A stretch of DNA of 64,000 nucleotides from Spiribacter halobius. GTDB taxonomy: Bacteria > Pseudomonadota > Gammaproteobacteria > Nitrococcales > Nitrococcaceae. The notes under the pieces were generated by a model. The model made no database searches. It was not told where the DNA came from and saw only the letters and a program-made list of their open reading frames with translations. The stretch covers positions 1,860,001-1,924,000 of the forward strand of contig NZ_CP086615.1 in NCBI RefSeq assembly GCF_020883455.1. The letters are read 5' to 3'. Position numbers and translations under genes: made by a program. Of the stretch, positions 48,650 through 57,300 are shown piece by piece. The number at the start of each line of letters is the position of its first letter. Position 1 is the stretch's first letter.

Positions 48650-49339
48650 ATGCATACGTTCAAGGTGATCGGCCTGCTGCTGCACTACCCGGACGAGCAG
48701 CTCGTGGCCCATACCCGCGAGCTCGGCGAGGCCCTCGATGTGGAGGGCCTGGTGGCCGGCCGCTGCCGGGAGGGCTTCGAGCGGCTGCTGGAGCGGCTGC
48801 GCGCCCGGGATCTGCTCGATCTGCAGGCGGAGTACGTGGAGACCTTCGACCGCGGCCGGGCCCGGTCGCTGCATCTCTTCGAACATGTGCACGGCGAGTC
48901 GCGGGACCGCGGCCAGGCCATGGTGGACCTGCAGCAGGTATACCGGGAGAACGGCTTCCAGATCGCGAGCCGGGAGCTGCCCGACTACCTGCCGCTGTTC
49001 CTCGAGTTCCTGTCGACGCTGGAGCTGGAGGCCGCGGCGGCCTGGCTGGAGGAGACCGGGCCACTGCTCGCCGTCCTCCACGCCCGGCTCGCCGAGGACG
49101 GCAACCCGTACGCGGTGGTCTTCGAGCCGCTGCTGGCGCTCGCCGGCTGTGAGCCGGAGGACGCCGAGCTGCGGGCGCGGGTGGCGGCGCAGCCGCCGGA
49201 CAACACGGCCGAGGCGCTGGACCGGGTCTGGATGGAAGAGCCGGTGACCTTCGGACCCGAGGGCGGCTGCCCCTCGGCCCGGCCCCAGCGCAAGACCACG
49301 CCCATCCAGTGGGCGGAGCGCCGCCAGCAGGCCCGCTGA
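48650..49339 (+). CDS. narJ: Nitrate reductase assembly chaperone NarJ
   Basis: 229 residues, helical and acidic. MHTFKVIGLLLHYPDEQL, EYVETFDRGRARSLHLFEHVHGESRDRGQAM and LPDYLPLFLEFLS are NarJ landmarks. It inserts the molybdenum cofactor into NarG and is not part of the final enzyme. ATG 48650 follows a GAGGAGGGCAGG site, 13 bases after narH. Confidence 0.95.
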   Translation: MHTFKVIGLLLHYPDEQLVAHTRELGEALDVEGLVAGRCREGFERLLERLRARDLLDLQAEYVETFDRGRARSLHLFEHVHGESRDRGQAMVDLQQVYRENGFQIASRELPDYLPLFLEFLSTLELEAAAAWLEETGPLLAVLHARLAEDGNPYAVVFEPLLALAGCEPEDAELRARVAAQPPDNTAEALDRVWMEEPVTFGPEGGCPSARPQRKTTPIQWAERRQQAR

Positions 49340-49393
49340 GGCGGGCCGGCGCGCGGTAACGATTGAGCTGATCCACAGGCGGAGATCCCGACC

Positions 49394-50080
49394 ATGGAAT
49401 TCCTGAACAACCTTCTCTTCGGCTACTTCCCGTACGTCGCCGGAACCGTGTTCCTCGCCGGGAGCCTGGTGCGCTTCGACATGAGCCAGTACACCTGGAA
49501 GACCAACACCAGCCAGCTGCTGGACTCCAGCCGGCGCTTCCAGATCGCCAACAACCTGTTCCACGCCGGGATGATCCTGCTCTTTTTCGGGCACTTCTTC
49601 GGCATGCTGACCCCGCCGGCGGTCTACCACGCCATCGGCATCAGCACCTCGTTCAAGCAGGTGGCCTCGATGACGGCGGGTGGCCTGTTCGGCATTCTGG
49701 CGCTGGTCGGTGGAGCCTTCCTGCTGCACCGGCGGCTGACCAACCCACGGGTGCGGCGCACGAGCTCCCAGGGCGACGTGTTCATCCTGGTGCTGCTCTA
49801 CGTCCAGCTCATCCTCGGCATGGGCACGATCTTCGTCTCCGTGGACCATCTGGACGGCTCGACCATGCTGCTGCTCACCGGCTGGGCGCAGAAGATCGTG
49901 ACCTTCCAGCCGGGCGCGGCGGAGATGATTGCGGGCGTGCACTGGATCTACAAGCTGCACATCTTCCTGGGGCTGGTGGTGTTCCTGGTGTTCCCGTTCA
50001 CCCGGCTCGTGCACATCTGGAGCGTGCCCTACACCTACATCGCGCGTCGCTACCAGATCGTGCGCCAGCGCAGCGCGTGA
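49394..50080 (+). CDS. narI: Respiratory nitrate reductase gamma subunit (cytochrome b)
   Basis: 228 residues, five membrane helices. Heme-binding histidines appear in FHAGMILLFFGHFFGM and KLHIFLGLVVFLVFPFTRLVH. It oxidises quinol at the periplasmic side and anchors NarGH. Spacing from narJ is 54 bases. Confidence 0.95.
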   Translation: MEFLNNLLFGYFPYVAGTVFLAGSLVRFDMSQYTWKTNTSQLLDSSRRFQIANNLFHAGMILLFFGHFFGMLTPPAVYHAIGISTSFKQVASMTAGGLFGILALVGGAFLLHRRLTNPRVRRTSSQGDVFILVLLYVQLILGMGTIFVSVDHLDGSTMLLLTGWAQKIVTFQPGAAEMIAGVHWIYKLHIFLGLVVFLVFPFTRLVHIWSVPYTYIARRYQIVRQRSA

Positions 50081-50100
50081 GCGGGAGCCGTCGCACCCCT

Positions 50101-50157
50101 GCCGTGCACGCCCTACCCCTTGCGTAGGTCGTGCACGGCCAAGGGCCGTGTGCGACA
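50101..50157. repeat. GTCGTGC palindromic repeat, copy 2, with alternative stems
   Basis: The repeat proper (50124-50157) folds as GTCGTGCACGGCC-AAG-GGCCGTGTGCGAC. Its left part also pairs with GCCGTGCACG (50101-50110) and CCTAC just upstream, giving two mutually exclusive hairpins between narI and the isomerase gene. The sister copy is at 32842-32876. Confidence 0.7.
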
Positions 50158-50199
50158 TCCCGCCCGGGAATACCGCCGGCAATGAGGACCGAGGCCGCC

Positions 50200-50958
50200 A
50201 TGCCCATTACCGTCAATGGCGTCGAGATCAGTGACCACGCCGTCAACGTCGAGTCCGCCCACTACGAGGGCGGGGACATCCGCGAGCGCCAGCACCAGGC
50301 CGCCGTGGCCCTGGTGGTGCGCGAGCTGCTGCGCCAGCGGGCCGACGAGCTCGGCCTGCCGCAAGAGGAGGACGAGGAGCGGCGCCTGGATGCGCTGCTT
50401 GCCGAGGACGCGCCCGTGCCCACCGCCGACGAGGCGGCCTGCCGCGCCTACTACGACAAGAACCCGGAGCGCTTCACCACCTCGCCGGTGCTGGTGGCGC
50501 GTCATATCCTGCTGCCCGCCCACCCGGACGACCTGGAGGAGCAGGACCGCCAGCGCGACCTGGCCGAGCGCCTGATCGCCAGCCTGCAGACGGACCCCGA
50601 GGCCTTCCCGGCGCTCGCCCGGGAGCACTCCGCCTGCCCGTCGCGGGAGGAGGGCGGCTACCTCGGCCAGCTCGAGCGCGGCTCCACCGTGCCCGAGCTC
50701 GACGAGGTGCTGCTGCGCCAGCCCGAGGGCCTGTGCACCCGGCCGCTCGGCAGCCGTTATGGCTGGCACGTGGTAGAGGTGCTGCAGCGCGCCGAGGGCC
50801 GCCAGCAGCCCTACGACGCGGTGCGCGCACGGATCGCGGAGTACCTCACCGAGCGCACGCGGCGGCGGGCGATACGCCAGTACATCGCGGTGCTGGCGGG
50901 GGCAGCGGAGATCGAGGGCATCGAGCTGGAGACAGCGGACTCGCCCCTGGTGCAGTGA
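50200..50958 (+). CDS. Peptidylprolyl isomerase, parvulin (PpiC) type, of the nar operon
   Basis: 252 residues. A helical N-terminal part (about 1-100) is followed by a rotamase domain (about 100-205; VARHILLPAH, SACPSREEGGYLGQLERG, GTRYGWHVVEV-like). No signal peptide is seen, so it acts in the cytoplasm. NifM/PpiC-like isomerases end the narK1K2GHJI operon in Pseudomonas and related bacteria and may aid reductase folding. An alternative in-frame ATG at 50182 would add six residues. Confidence 0.9.
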   Translation: MPITVNGVEISDHAVNVESAHYEGGDIRERQHQAAVALVVRELLRQRADELGLPQEEDEERRLDALLAEDAPVPTADEAACRAYYDKNPERFTTSPVLVARHILLPAHPDDLEEQDRQRDLAERLIASLQTDPEAFPALAREHSACPSREEGGYLGQLERGSTVPELDEVLLRQPEGLCTRPLGSRYGWHVVEVLQRAEGRQQPYDAVRARIAEYLTERTRRRAIRQYIAVLAGAAEIEGIELETADSPLVQ

Positions 50959-51112
50959 CGGGCTGGGAGTCTCCGCCGTACCGGGGTGCACGCCCCGGCA
51001 GGGCGCCCCGGCTGCCCGCCGTTTACCTGCCCAGGCGATGGCCGGGGAGTGGTTCGAGGCATTCCGGTGCTACCCTATGGCGCGTCTTCAGTCGCGCCAT
51101 CAGGAGGGGGGA

Positions 51113-51709
51113 ATGCCGCAACCGATCCACCGAGTCACCTTTTTCCAGGGGTTTCTGCGCAACCCGAAGCAGGTGGGCTCGATCATCCCCAGCTCCCGCT
51201 TCCTCGAGCGGCGCATCGTGCGCACCACCGCCGCCAGTAGCGCAAGAACGCTCGTGGAGCTCGGCCCGGGTACCGGCGGGACCACCCGTGCCGTGCTCGA
51301 CGCCATGCCTGCGGACTCACGTCTGCTGGCCATCGAGGCGAATGCCGAGTTCGCCCGCGTGCTCGAGGAGTTCGACGATCCGCGACTGATCCCGCACCAC
51401 GGCAGCGCCGAGGACATCGCCGACATCCTGCGCGAGCACGAGCTGCCCGCTCCGGAGGTGGTCTTCTCCGGGATCCCGTTCTCCACCATGCCGAAGGCGG
51501 TTGGGCAGGGCATTATCCGCGCCGTCTGGGATTCCCTCGCCGAGGGTGGCCGCTTCGTCGCCTATCAGTTCCGCGACCAGGTCATGGTGCTGGGCCGCGA
51601 GCTGCTGGGGGACCCGGAAGTGGAGCTCGAGCTGCTCAACGTCCCGCCCATGCACTTCTACAGCTGGCACAAGCCGAACGGCGCCGCCGGCAACGGCCAC
51701 GCCGTGTGA
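51113..51709 (+). CDS. SAM-dependent methyltransferase (phospholipid N-methyltransferase-like)
   Basis: 198 residues. FFQGFLRNPKQVGSIIPSS followed by LVELGPGTGGTTRAVLDAM (SAM-binding motif I) and LLAIEANAEFARVL is the pattern of PmtA-like enzymes, which methylate phosphatidylethanolamine, and of related rRNA adenine dimethylases. HFYSWHKPNG at the end fits the PmtA-like group. ATG 51113 follows an AGGAGGGGGGA site. The GMC oxidoreductase gene lies 49 bases downstream. Confidence 0.8.
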   Translation: MPQPIHRVTFFQGFLRNPKQVGSIIPSSRFLERRIVRTTAASSARTLVELGPGTGGTTRAVLDAMPADSRLLAIEANAEFARVLEEFDDPRLIPHHGSAEDIADILREHELPAPEVVFSGIPFSTMPKAVGQGIIRAVWDSLAEGGRFVAYQFRDQVMVLGRELLGDPEVELELLNVPPMHFYSWHKPNGAAGNGHAV

Positions 51710-51758
51710 GCTGAGCCGAGGGCGTCCAGGCCCTGGCGCGAGGGGAGGAGACCGAGGC

Positions 51759-53378
51759 ATGGGGGCCACGCGCGAGCTCGGCCGGTTCGACTACATCATC
51801 GTCGGCGCCGGCACGGCTGGCTGCCTGCTGGCCAACCGCCTCAGCGCCAACCCGCAGAACCAGGTACTGCTGCTGGAGGCGGGCGGCGCGGATCGCTACC
51901 TCTGGATCCACATCCCCGTGGGCTACCTCTACACCATGAACAACCCGCGCACCGACTGGTGCCTGCGCACCGAGCCCGATCCCGGGCTCAACGGCCGCAG
52001 CCTCGGTTATCCGCGCGGGCGGGTGCTCGGCGGTAGCAGCGCCATCAACGGCATGATCTACATGCGCGGCCAGGCCCAGGACTACGATCACTGGCGCGAC
52101 CTCGGCAATCCCGGCTGGGGCTGGGAGGAAGTGCTGCCCTACTTCCTGCGCCATGAGGATCACGCCTTCATTCACAACGAGTGGCATGCCCAGGGCGGCG
52201 AGTGGCGCGTGGAGCGACAGCGCCTCTCCTGGGAGATCCTCGAGGCCTTCCGGGATGCCGCCGAACAAGTGGGCATCCCCAGGACCGACGACTTCAATAC
52301 CGGCGACAACAACGGCTGCGGCTACTTCCACGTCAATCAGCGCCGCGGCGTCCGGGTGAGCGCGGCCAGGGCGTTTCTCCACCCCGTTCGCCGCCGCCGC
52401 AATCTCACCGTCGTTACCGGCGCCCAGGCAGAGTGGCTGGAGCTGGCCGAGGGGCGCGTGCGCGCGATTCGCTTGCGCCGAGACGGCGAGCGGCAGCGGG
52501 CCGAGGCCAACGCCGAGATCCTGCTGGCCTCCGGCTCCGTCGGCTCACCCTGCCTGCTGCAGGCATCGGGCATCGGCCCCGGGGAGACGCTGCAGCGCCT
52601 CGGCATCGAGGTGGCGCGTGCGCTGCCTGGCGTGGGCGAGAATCTGCAGGATCACCTGCAGATCCGCACCGTGTTCCGGGTTCAGAACACGGTCACCCTC
52701 AATCAGCGGGTGAACAGCCTCTGGGGCCGCATCGCCATGGGCATGGAGTACGCCCTGCGCCGTTCCGGCCCGCTGTCCATGGCCCCGAGCCAGCTCGGCT
52801 GCTTCACCTACAGCGACGACCGCGAGACCCGGCCGAACCTCCAGTACCACGTGCAGCCGCTGAGCACGGACAAGCTTGGCGACCCGCTGCATCCGTTCCC
52901 GGCGCTCACCGCCTCGGTCTGCAACCTGCGCCCCGAGAGCCGGGGTCGCGTGGTGCTGCGCGACCCCGATCCGCGCAGCGCACCGAGCATCTTCACGAAC
53001 TATCTCAGCACCGAGCGCGACCGCGAGGTGGCGGCGAGCGCCATCCGTGTCACCCGCCACATCCTCGCCGCCCCGGCGCTGCAGGCTTTCTCCCCGGACG
53101 AGCTGCTCCCGGGCGCTGGGGTGCAGAGCGACGACGAGCTGGCAAAGGCCGCCGGCGACATCGGAACCACCATCTTCCACCCGGTCGGCACCTGCCGCAT
53201 GGGCCCGGCGAGCGAGCCGGACGCGGTGGTCGACCCCCGCCTGCGCGTCCACGGCGTCCCCGGCCTGAGAGTGGTGGACGCCTCGGTGATGCCCACCATC
53301 ACCTCCGGCAACACCAACTCCCCCACCCTCATGATCGCCGAGAAGGCCGCCGAGATGATCCTGGAGGACAATCGGTAG
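51759..53378 (+). CDS. GMC family FAD-dependent oxidoreductase
   Basis: 539 residues. The FAD-binding FDYIIVGAGTAGCLLANRL is at the N-terminus, GRVLGGSSAINGMIYMRG is GMC signature 1, GSVGSPCLLQASGIGP is signature 2, and HPVGTCRMG with TSGNTNSPT near the end hold the catalytic His and Asn. It oxidises an alcohol to an aldehyde. Choline dehydrogenase belongs to the same family, but betB and betI are absent and the sequence looks more like the AlkJ-type alcohol dehydrogenases; substrate is open. Confidence 0.9.
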   Translation: MGATRELGRFDYIIVGAGTAGCLLANRLSANPQNQVLLLEAGGADRYLWIHIPVGYLYTMNNPRTDWCLRTEPDPGLNGRSLGYPRGRVLGGSSAINGMIYMRGQAQDYDHWRDLGNPGWGWEEVLPYFLRHEDHAFIHNEWHAQGGEWRVERQRLSWEILEAFRDAAEQVGIPRTDDFNTGDNNGCGYFHVNQRRGVRVSAARAFLHPVRRRRNLTVVTGAQAEWLELAEGRVRAIRLRRDGERQRAEANAEILLASGSVGSPCLLQASGIGPGETLQRLGIEVARALPGVGENLQDHLQIRTVFRVQNTVTLNQRVNSLWGRIAMGMEYALRRSGPLSMAPSQLGCFTYSDDRETRPNLQYHVQPLSTDKLGDPLHPFPALTASVCNLRPESRGRVVLRDPDPRSAPSIFTNYLSTERDREVAASAIRVTRHILAAPALQAFSPDELLPGAGVQSDDELAKAAGDIGTTIFHPVGTCRMGPASEPDAVVDPRLRVHGVPGLRVVDASVMPTITSGNTNSPTLMIAEKAAEMILEDNR

Positions 53379-53400
53379 GCAGCGGTTCAGCGAAGCCCCC

Positions 53401-53515
53401 GATTAAACACAACGACACAACGGACACAACGGAACACAATGCCAGGAAGTTATCTTTCAGCGCAGTAAGAAACCTCTTCCGATGTGATTCGTTGTGTCCG
53501 TTGTGTCGTTGTGTT
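53401..53515. repeat. Inverted pair of ACAACG tandem repeats, locus 2
   Basis: Bases 53401-53440 carry about four ACACAACGG-like units and 53490-53515 the exact inverse of about three. Where locus 1 (32902-33058) has GGGCAC in both arms, this one has GGACAC in both arms, so the two arms of each locus agree with each other. Confidence 0.85.
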
Positions 53516-53564
53516 GAACAGCAAGGCCCGAATCGCTTGCCGGCGGCGCACAGGAATCGTTCGA

Positions 53565-53837
53565 TTACCCGCGAGCCCGGCGGTTGCCGGAGCCGCCGGT
53601 GGGGGGTGGGGTCCAGACATTGCGGATGGGCTGGCGGGCGCGCTCGGGGACGTCGCGGGAGAACTTCAAGCGCCGCGCGCTGCGCAGGCCCACGCCGCGC
53701 ACCGTGCCGCTGCGGATGTCGTAGAGCCGGGCGATGTCGTCGCAGGCGTCGACGAAGCCCGGGGGTGGCTGGCCGCGCCGCCGCCGGGCACGACCGTTGT
53801 CGAACTCCACCTCGAACTGCGTCGTCCCGCCGAGCAT
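53565..53837 (-). CDS. Small uncharacterised protein, DUF3634-like
   Basis: 90 residues. FEVEFDNGRARRRRGQPPPGFVDACDDIAR, RSGTVRGVGLRSARRLKFS and the end QPIRNVW resemble DUF3634 proteins of gammaproteobacteria, which lack a known function; here the usual membrane helix is missing. ATG 53837 was chosen because the homologous part begins there. The C-terminus is Pro/Gly/Arg-rich. The 180 bases between it and the osmC gene hold nothing recognisable. Confidence 0.6.
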   Translation of the reverse strand: MLGGTTQFEVEFDNGRARRRRGQPPPGFVDACDDIARLYDIRSGTVRGVGLRSARRLKFSRDVPERARQPIRNVWTPPPTGGSGNRRARG

Positions 53838-54017
53838 TCCGGTCCCCTGGCTGCTGCCCGCATGATACCGCCTCGGCCCGCCGAGCGGCAGGCGCGACCC
53901 TGCTGGGCGGATGCGCACCGCGACGGCCTGCAGGCAAAACCGGTGCCGGGCCGTGCCCGTCAGCGCGTGTGGGGGGCGCCCGCCAGGGCACCCTTCACAC
54001 ACGCTCCGTTCAGCCGG

Positions 54018-54452
54018 TCAGCCGGAGCCGAGCTCCGCCCTGGTCAACGTGACGTTGGTGCCGGCCAGGGCACGCGAGACCGGACAGAAGCCCTTGGCCT
54101 CCTCCGCGATGCGCTCGAACTCGGCCGCATCGATGCCTTCGACCCGGCCGCTGACGCTGAGCTCGGAGCCAGTGATGGTCGGGCGGCCATCCACCTCGTC
54201 GATGGTGACCTCCGCCTGCGCATCGATGCGCTCGACCCGGTAGCCCTTCTGGCCGAGCAACAGGGAGAACGCCATCGCATAGCAGGAGGCGTGGGAGGCA
54301 CCAATGAGCTCCTCCGGGTTGGAGCCGTCGCCGTCTTCGAAACGGGACGGGAACGAGTACGCCGCCGACAGCGCCCCGGACTGGGTCGTCACCTCGCCGG
54401 TGCCACCGGGAACCGCCCCGTGCCATGTCGCCTTGCCGTTTCTCGTAGGCAT
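54018..54452 (-). CDS. osmC: OsmC family peroxiredoxin-like protein
   Basis: 144 residues. NPEELIGASHASCYAMAFSLLLG contains the first reactive Cys and AKGFCPVSRAL the second, the two thiols that reduce organic hydroperoxides. The OsmC subgroup is induced by salt and oxidative stress, in line with a halophile. It starts at ATG 54452 with a GGAGGAT site and lies downstream of the MFS gene on the same strand. Confidence 0.93.
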   Translation of the reverse strand: MPTRNGKATWHGAVPGGTGEVTTQSGALSAAYSFPSRFEDGDGSNPEELIGASHASCYAMAFSLLLGQKGYRVERIDAQAEVTIDEVDGRPTITGSELSVSGRVEGIDAAEFERIAEEAKGFCPVSRALAGTNVTLTRAELGSG

Positions 54453-54489
54453 TGTCGATCCTCCTGTTTGAAGAAGTATTATGGTTACA

Positions 54490-55665
54490 TCAATAGTCCC
54501 GAATTGCCACAGGCGCCGGCAGCCTCAGCGTCAGCGCCAGCGTGGCGGCGACATAGGCGAGAATCGGCCAGAGCGCGGCCGTGGGGCGCCCGAGGGCGTC
54601 GGCCAGGGCGCCCCCGAGTAGCGGGACCAGGAAGGCAATGCTGTAGCCCACGGTGAACATGCCGGCGGAGAGTGCCGCGGTGCCGTCATTGCCCGCATAG
54701 AGCGGTGGCAGTGCCACCAGCAGTATCAGCAGCACCCCGGAGCAGAAGCCCACCAGCGCCGCGGCGCTCAGCCCCGCCCAGCCCGGCAGCACGAGGAAGC
54801 CCGCGAGACCGATGCCGCCGAATACGGAGAGCCAAAGCAAGGGTTGCGGCCGGCCCACCCAGTGCCGGGCGACCCGCAGCATCAGCAGCGAGGAGGCGAC
54901 CTGGCTGCCGTTCAGCATGATCAGCCCGGTGGCCAGCCAGTCGGTTTCGCCACGTCCGCCGAGCACGGAGCCGAGATAGGCGTTGGTGCCGAAGAACAGG
55001 CAGGCGGTGGCGCCGAGCAGGGCACCGAGGCGCCAGACCAGCGGATCGCGCCAGCGCGGCATCCAGGCGCCGCCACTGGGGCCGGGGTGGTCATCGTCCC
55101 GGCGCAGCAGCAGACCGGCGGCCAGCAGCACTGCAGGCGCCGACCAGGCCACCAGCACGAGGCGCCAGTCATCGCCGAGCAGCGGCATGAGCACGGGGAG
55201 GGTGAGCCCGGCGCCCGCAATCTCGCCGAGGAGCATGCCGTTCATGTAGACGGCGGTGCCCAGTGCAATGCGCTCCGGGCACCAGCGGGTGAGCAGGGTA
55301 GGCAGGCCCGGCTGCAGGGTGGCGACACCGAGCCCCATGACCGCGGTGGCGGTGAACAGTGTCAGCGCCCCCGGTGCGAGGCTGCGCGCGGCCGAGCCCA
55401 GCGCGATCACCAGCAGGGCCAGCGCCACGGCCCGGCGGGGGCCGAGTCGCGCGATCACGAAGGCCGCGGCCACGGAGGCCAGCGCCAGGGCCAGTACCGG
55501 AATCGTCGTGAGGGCGCCGGTGCCGGCCTGGCTGAGCCCCAGATCCGCGGCCATGCGCGGCGCCAGCGGCGGCGCCACGAGCACCGTCAGCCGGAGGTAG
55601 AGCCCCGCACACCAGAGCAGAACGAGTGCGACGGGCAGGCTGGGTGCGGTGCGTGACTCGGTCAT
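54490..55665 (-). CDS. MFS transporter, CynX/NimT type
   Basis: 391 residues with about twelve membrane helices. LRLTVLVAPPLAPRMAADLGLSQAG and the internal repeat match the CynX (cyanate) / NimT (2-nitroimidazole) group of the major facilitator superfamily. The substrate is unknown; cynS and cynT are absent. It is divergent from the GNAT-nitrilase-transglutaminase cassette, so they may share a regulatory space and perhaps a nitrogen-containing substrate. ATG 55665 has GGGGGGAGCC upstream. Confidence 0.85.
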   Translation of the reverse strand: MTESRTAPSLPVALVLLWCAGLYLRLTVLVAPPLAPRMAADLGLSQAGTGALTTIPVLALALASVAAAFVIARLGPRRAVALALLVIALGSAARSLAPGALTLFTATAVMGLGVATLQPGLPTLLTRWCPERIALGTAVYMNGMLLGEIAGAGLTLPVLMPLLGDDWRLVLVAWSAPAVLLAAGLLLRRDDDHPGPSGGAWMPRWRDPLVWRLGALLGATACLFFGTNAYLGSVLGGRGETDWLATGLIMLNGSQVASSLLMLRVARHWVGRPQPLLWLSVFGGIGLAGFLVLPGWAGLSAAALVGFCSGVLLILLVALPPLYAGNDGTAALSAGMFTVGYSIAFLVPLLGGALADALGRPTAALWPILAYVAATLALTLRLPAPVAIRDY

Positions 55666-55789
55666 TGGCTCCCCCCGGGGCAGGGCGCGCAGTGTCGGCC
55701 CTCCGCGGGGCGCCCGGCAAGCACCGTACTCGACAGTCCCGGACGGGCGCGTCACCCTGTCGCCCATACTCGGCACGGGACCACGGTTC

Positions 55790-56389
55790 ATGACCCCGGT
55801 ACGGCTCGAAGCGCACACCGGTGCCTCCCTCGAGGCGCACCTGGACACCCTCGCTGCCCTGCGGATCCGGGTGTTCCGGGATTTCCCCTACCTGTATGCG
55901 GGTGACGCCGACTACGAGCGGCGCTATCTGCGTACCTATGCCGAGGCCCAGGGCGCGGTGGTGGTGCTGGCGCTTGCCGGCGATCGGGCGGTGGGGGCGG
56001 CCACCGGCATGCCGCTGGCGGAGGAGACGGAGAACCTGCGCGCGCCGTTCCGGTCCGCCGGCTTCGATCCCGCTCAGGTATTCTACTTTGGCGAGTCGGT
56101 GCTGGAGCCGGCGTGGCGCGGGCAGGGCATCGGCGTGTCGTTCTTCGACGCCCGCGAGGCCCATGCCCGCGGTCTCGGTGGCTTCCAGTGGACCGCGTTC
56201 TGTGCGGTGGAGCGCCCGGCGGATCATCCCCGACGGCCGCCGGGCTACACGCCGCTGGATGGCTTCTGGCGGCGCCGCGGCTACCGCCGGCGCGACGATC
56301 TGCGTGCGCGCATGGCCTGGCGGGATCTCGACCACAGCGAGGAGACGGACAAGCCCATGGTGTTCTGGCTGAAGGCCCTGCAGCCGTGA
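55790..56389 (+). CDS. GNAT family N-acetyltransferase
   Basis: 199 residues. The acetyl-CoA site is seen in VFYFGESVLEPAWRGQGIGVSFFDAREAHA (the RGQGIG loop). GFWRRRGYRRRDDL near the end is the last part of the fold. Its stop codon overlaps the start of the nitrilase gene (GTGA). GNAT domains fused to nitrilases are known elsewhere; here the same pair is two coupled genes. The acceptor amine is unknown. Confidence 0.85.
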   Translation: MTPVRLEAHTGASLEAHLDTLAALRIRVFRDFPYLYAGDADYERRYLRTYAEAQGAVVVLALAGDRAVGAATGMPLAEETENLRAPFRSAGFDPAQVFYFGESVLEPAWRGQGIGVSFFDAREAHARGLGGFQWTAFCAVERPADHPRRPPGYTPLDGFWRRRGYRRRDDLRARMAWRDLDHSEETDKPMVFWLKALQP

Positions 56390-57300
56390 GCGGGCGCTGG
56401 CGCATCGCGGCGGCCCAGTACGACATCCGCCGCCCCGCGGATTGGGATGGCTACGTCCGGCGCATCGGTGACTGGGTGACCGAGGCGGCCGACGCCGATG
56501 CGAGCCTGCTGGTCTTCCCCGAGTACGGGGGGCTGGAGCTGGCCGGCCTGGATGAGCGGGAGGCGCTGACAGCGGCGGACGGCTTCGCCGTGGTGCACGA
56601 GCACCTGGCGGCGTTCAAGGCGCTGTTCCACGACCTCGCCCGCGGACATGGACTGCATATCCTCGCCCCCAGCGTGCCGGTGCGGGCCCGCGGCGGGCGC
56701 TACCGCAACCGCGCCATGCTCTTCGGCCCCCACGGCCGGCTCGGCTGGCAGGACAAGCTGCGCCTCACCCGCTTCGAGACAAGCCTTGACCTCCTCGAGC
56801 CGGGCGAAGGGCTGACCCGCTTCGCCACCGCGCTCGGCGGCCTCGGCATCATCACCTGCTATGACAGCGAGTTTCCGGACGTCGCCCGTGCCCTGGTGCG
56901 CGCGGGGGCGGACACGCTGCTCGCGCCAAGCTGCACGGAGAGCGTCACGGGCTTCAACCGCGTGCGCATCGGCTGCCGCGCCCGGGCGCTGGAAAACCAG
57001 TGCTATACGGTGCAGGCCTCGCTGGTGGGCCAGGCGCCGTGGATGCCCGTGATCGACGTCAACCACGGCGCCGCCGGGGTGTTCGGGCCGCCGGAGCCCG
57101 GCCTGCCTGGAGACGGCCTGCTGGCGAGCGGACGCGAGGACGAGCCGGGCTGGGTCTATGCGGACCTGGACACCACCGTGCTGGCGGAGATTCGCCGGCA
57201 TGGCGAGGTCGGTCTGCACGAGGAGTGGACCTGCGCCGAACCCGGCCTGCCTGACGTGCGCCAGCGCGGCGGCCGCGCCACGCCAGGAGGTGGCGGGTGA
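56386..57300 (+). CDS. Carbon-nitrogen hydrolase (nitrilase superfamily)
   Basis: 304 residues. The catalytic triad is visible: Glu in LLVFPEYGGLEL, Lys in WQDKLRLTRFE and Cys in IITCYDSEFPDVARAL. It hydrolyses an amide or nitrile. The GTG start overlaps the GNAT stop, and its own stop overlaps the transglutaminase start, again by GTGA, so the three are made together. Confidence 0.88.
   Translation: MSGRWRIAAAQYDIRRPADWDGYVRRIGDWVTEAADADASLLVFPEYGGLELAGLDEREALTAADGFAVVHEHLAAFKALFHDLARGHGLHILAPSVPVRARGGRYRNRAMLFGPHGRLGWQDKLRLTRFETSLDLLEPGEGLTRFATALGGLGIITCYDSEFPDVARALVRAGADTLLAPSCTESVTGFNRVRIGCRARALENQCYTVQASLVGQAPWMPVIDVNHGAAGVFGPPEPGLPGDGLLASGREDEPGWVYADLDTTVLAEIRRHGEVGLHEEWTCAEPGLPDVRQRGGRATPGGGG

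Noticed and set aside
51759-53378. Choline dehydrogenase betA
   Set aside because: It is a GMC oxidoreductase, but betB/betI are absent and the N-terminal region is closer to general alcohol dehydrogenases, so the specific name is not supported.
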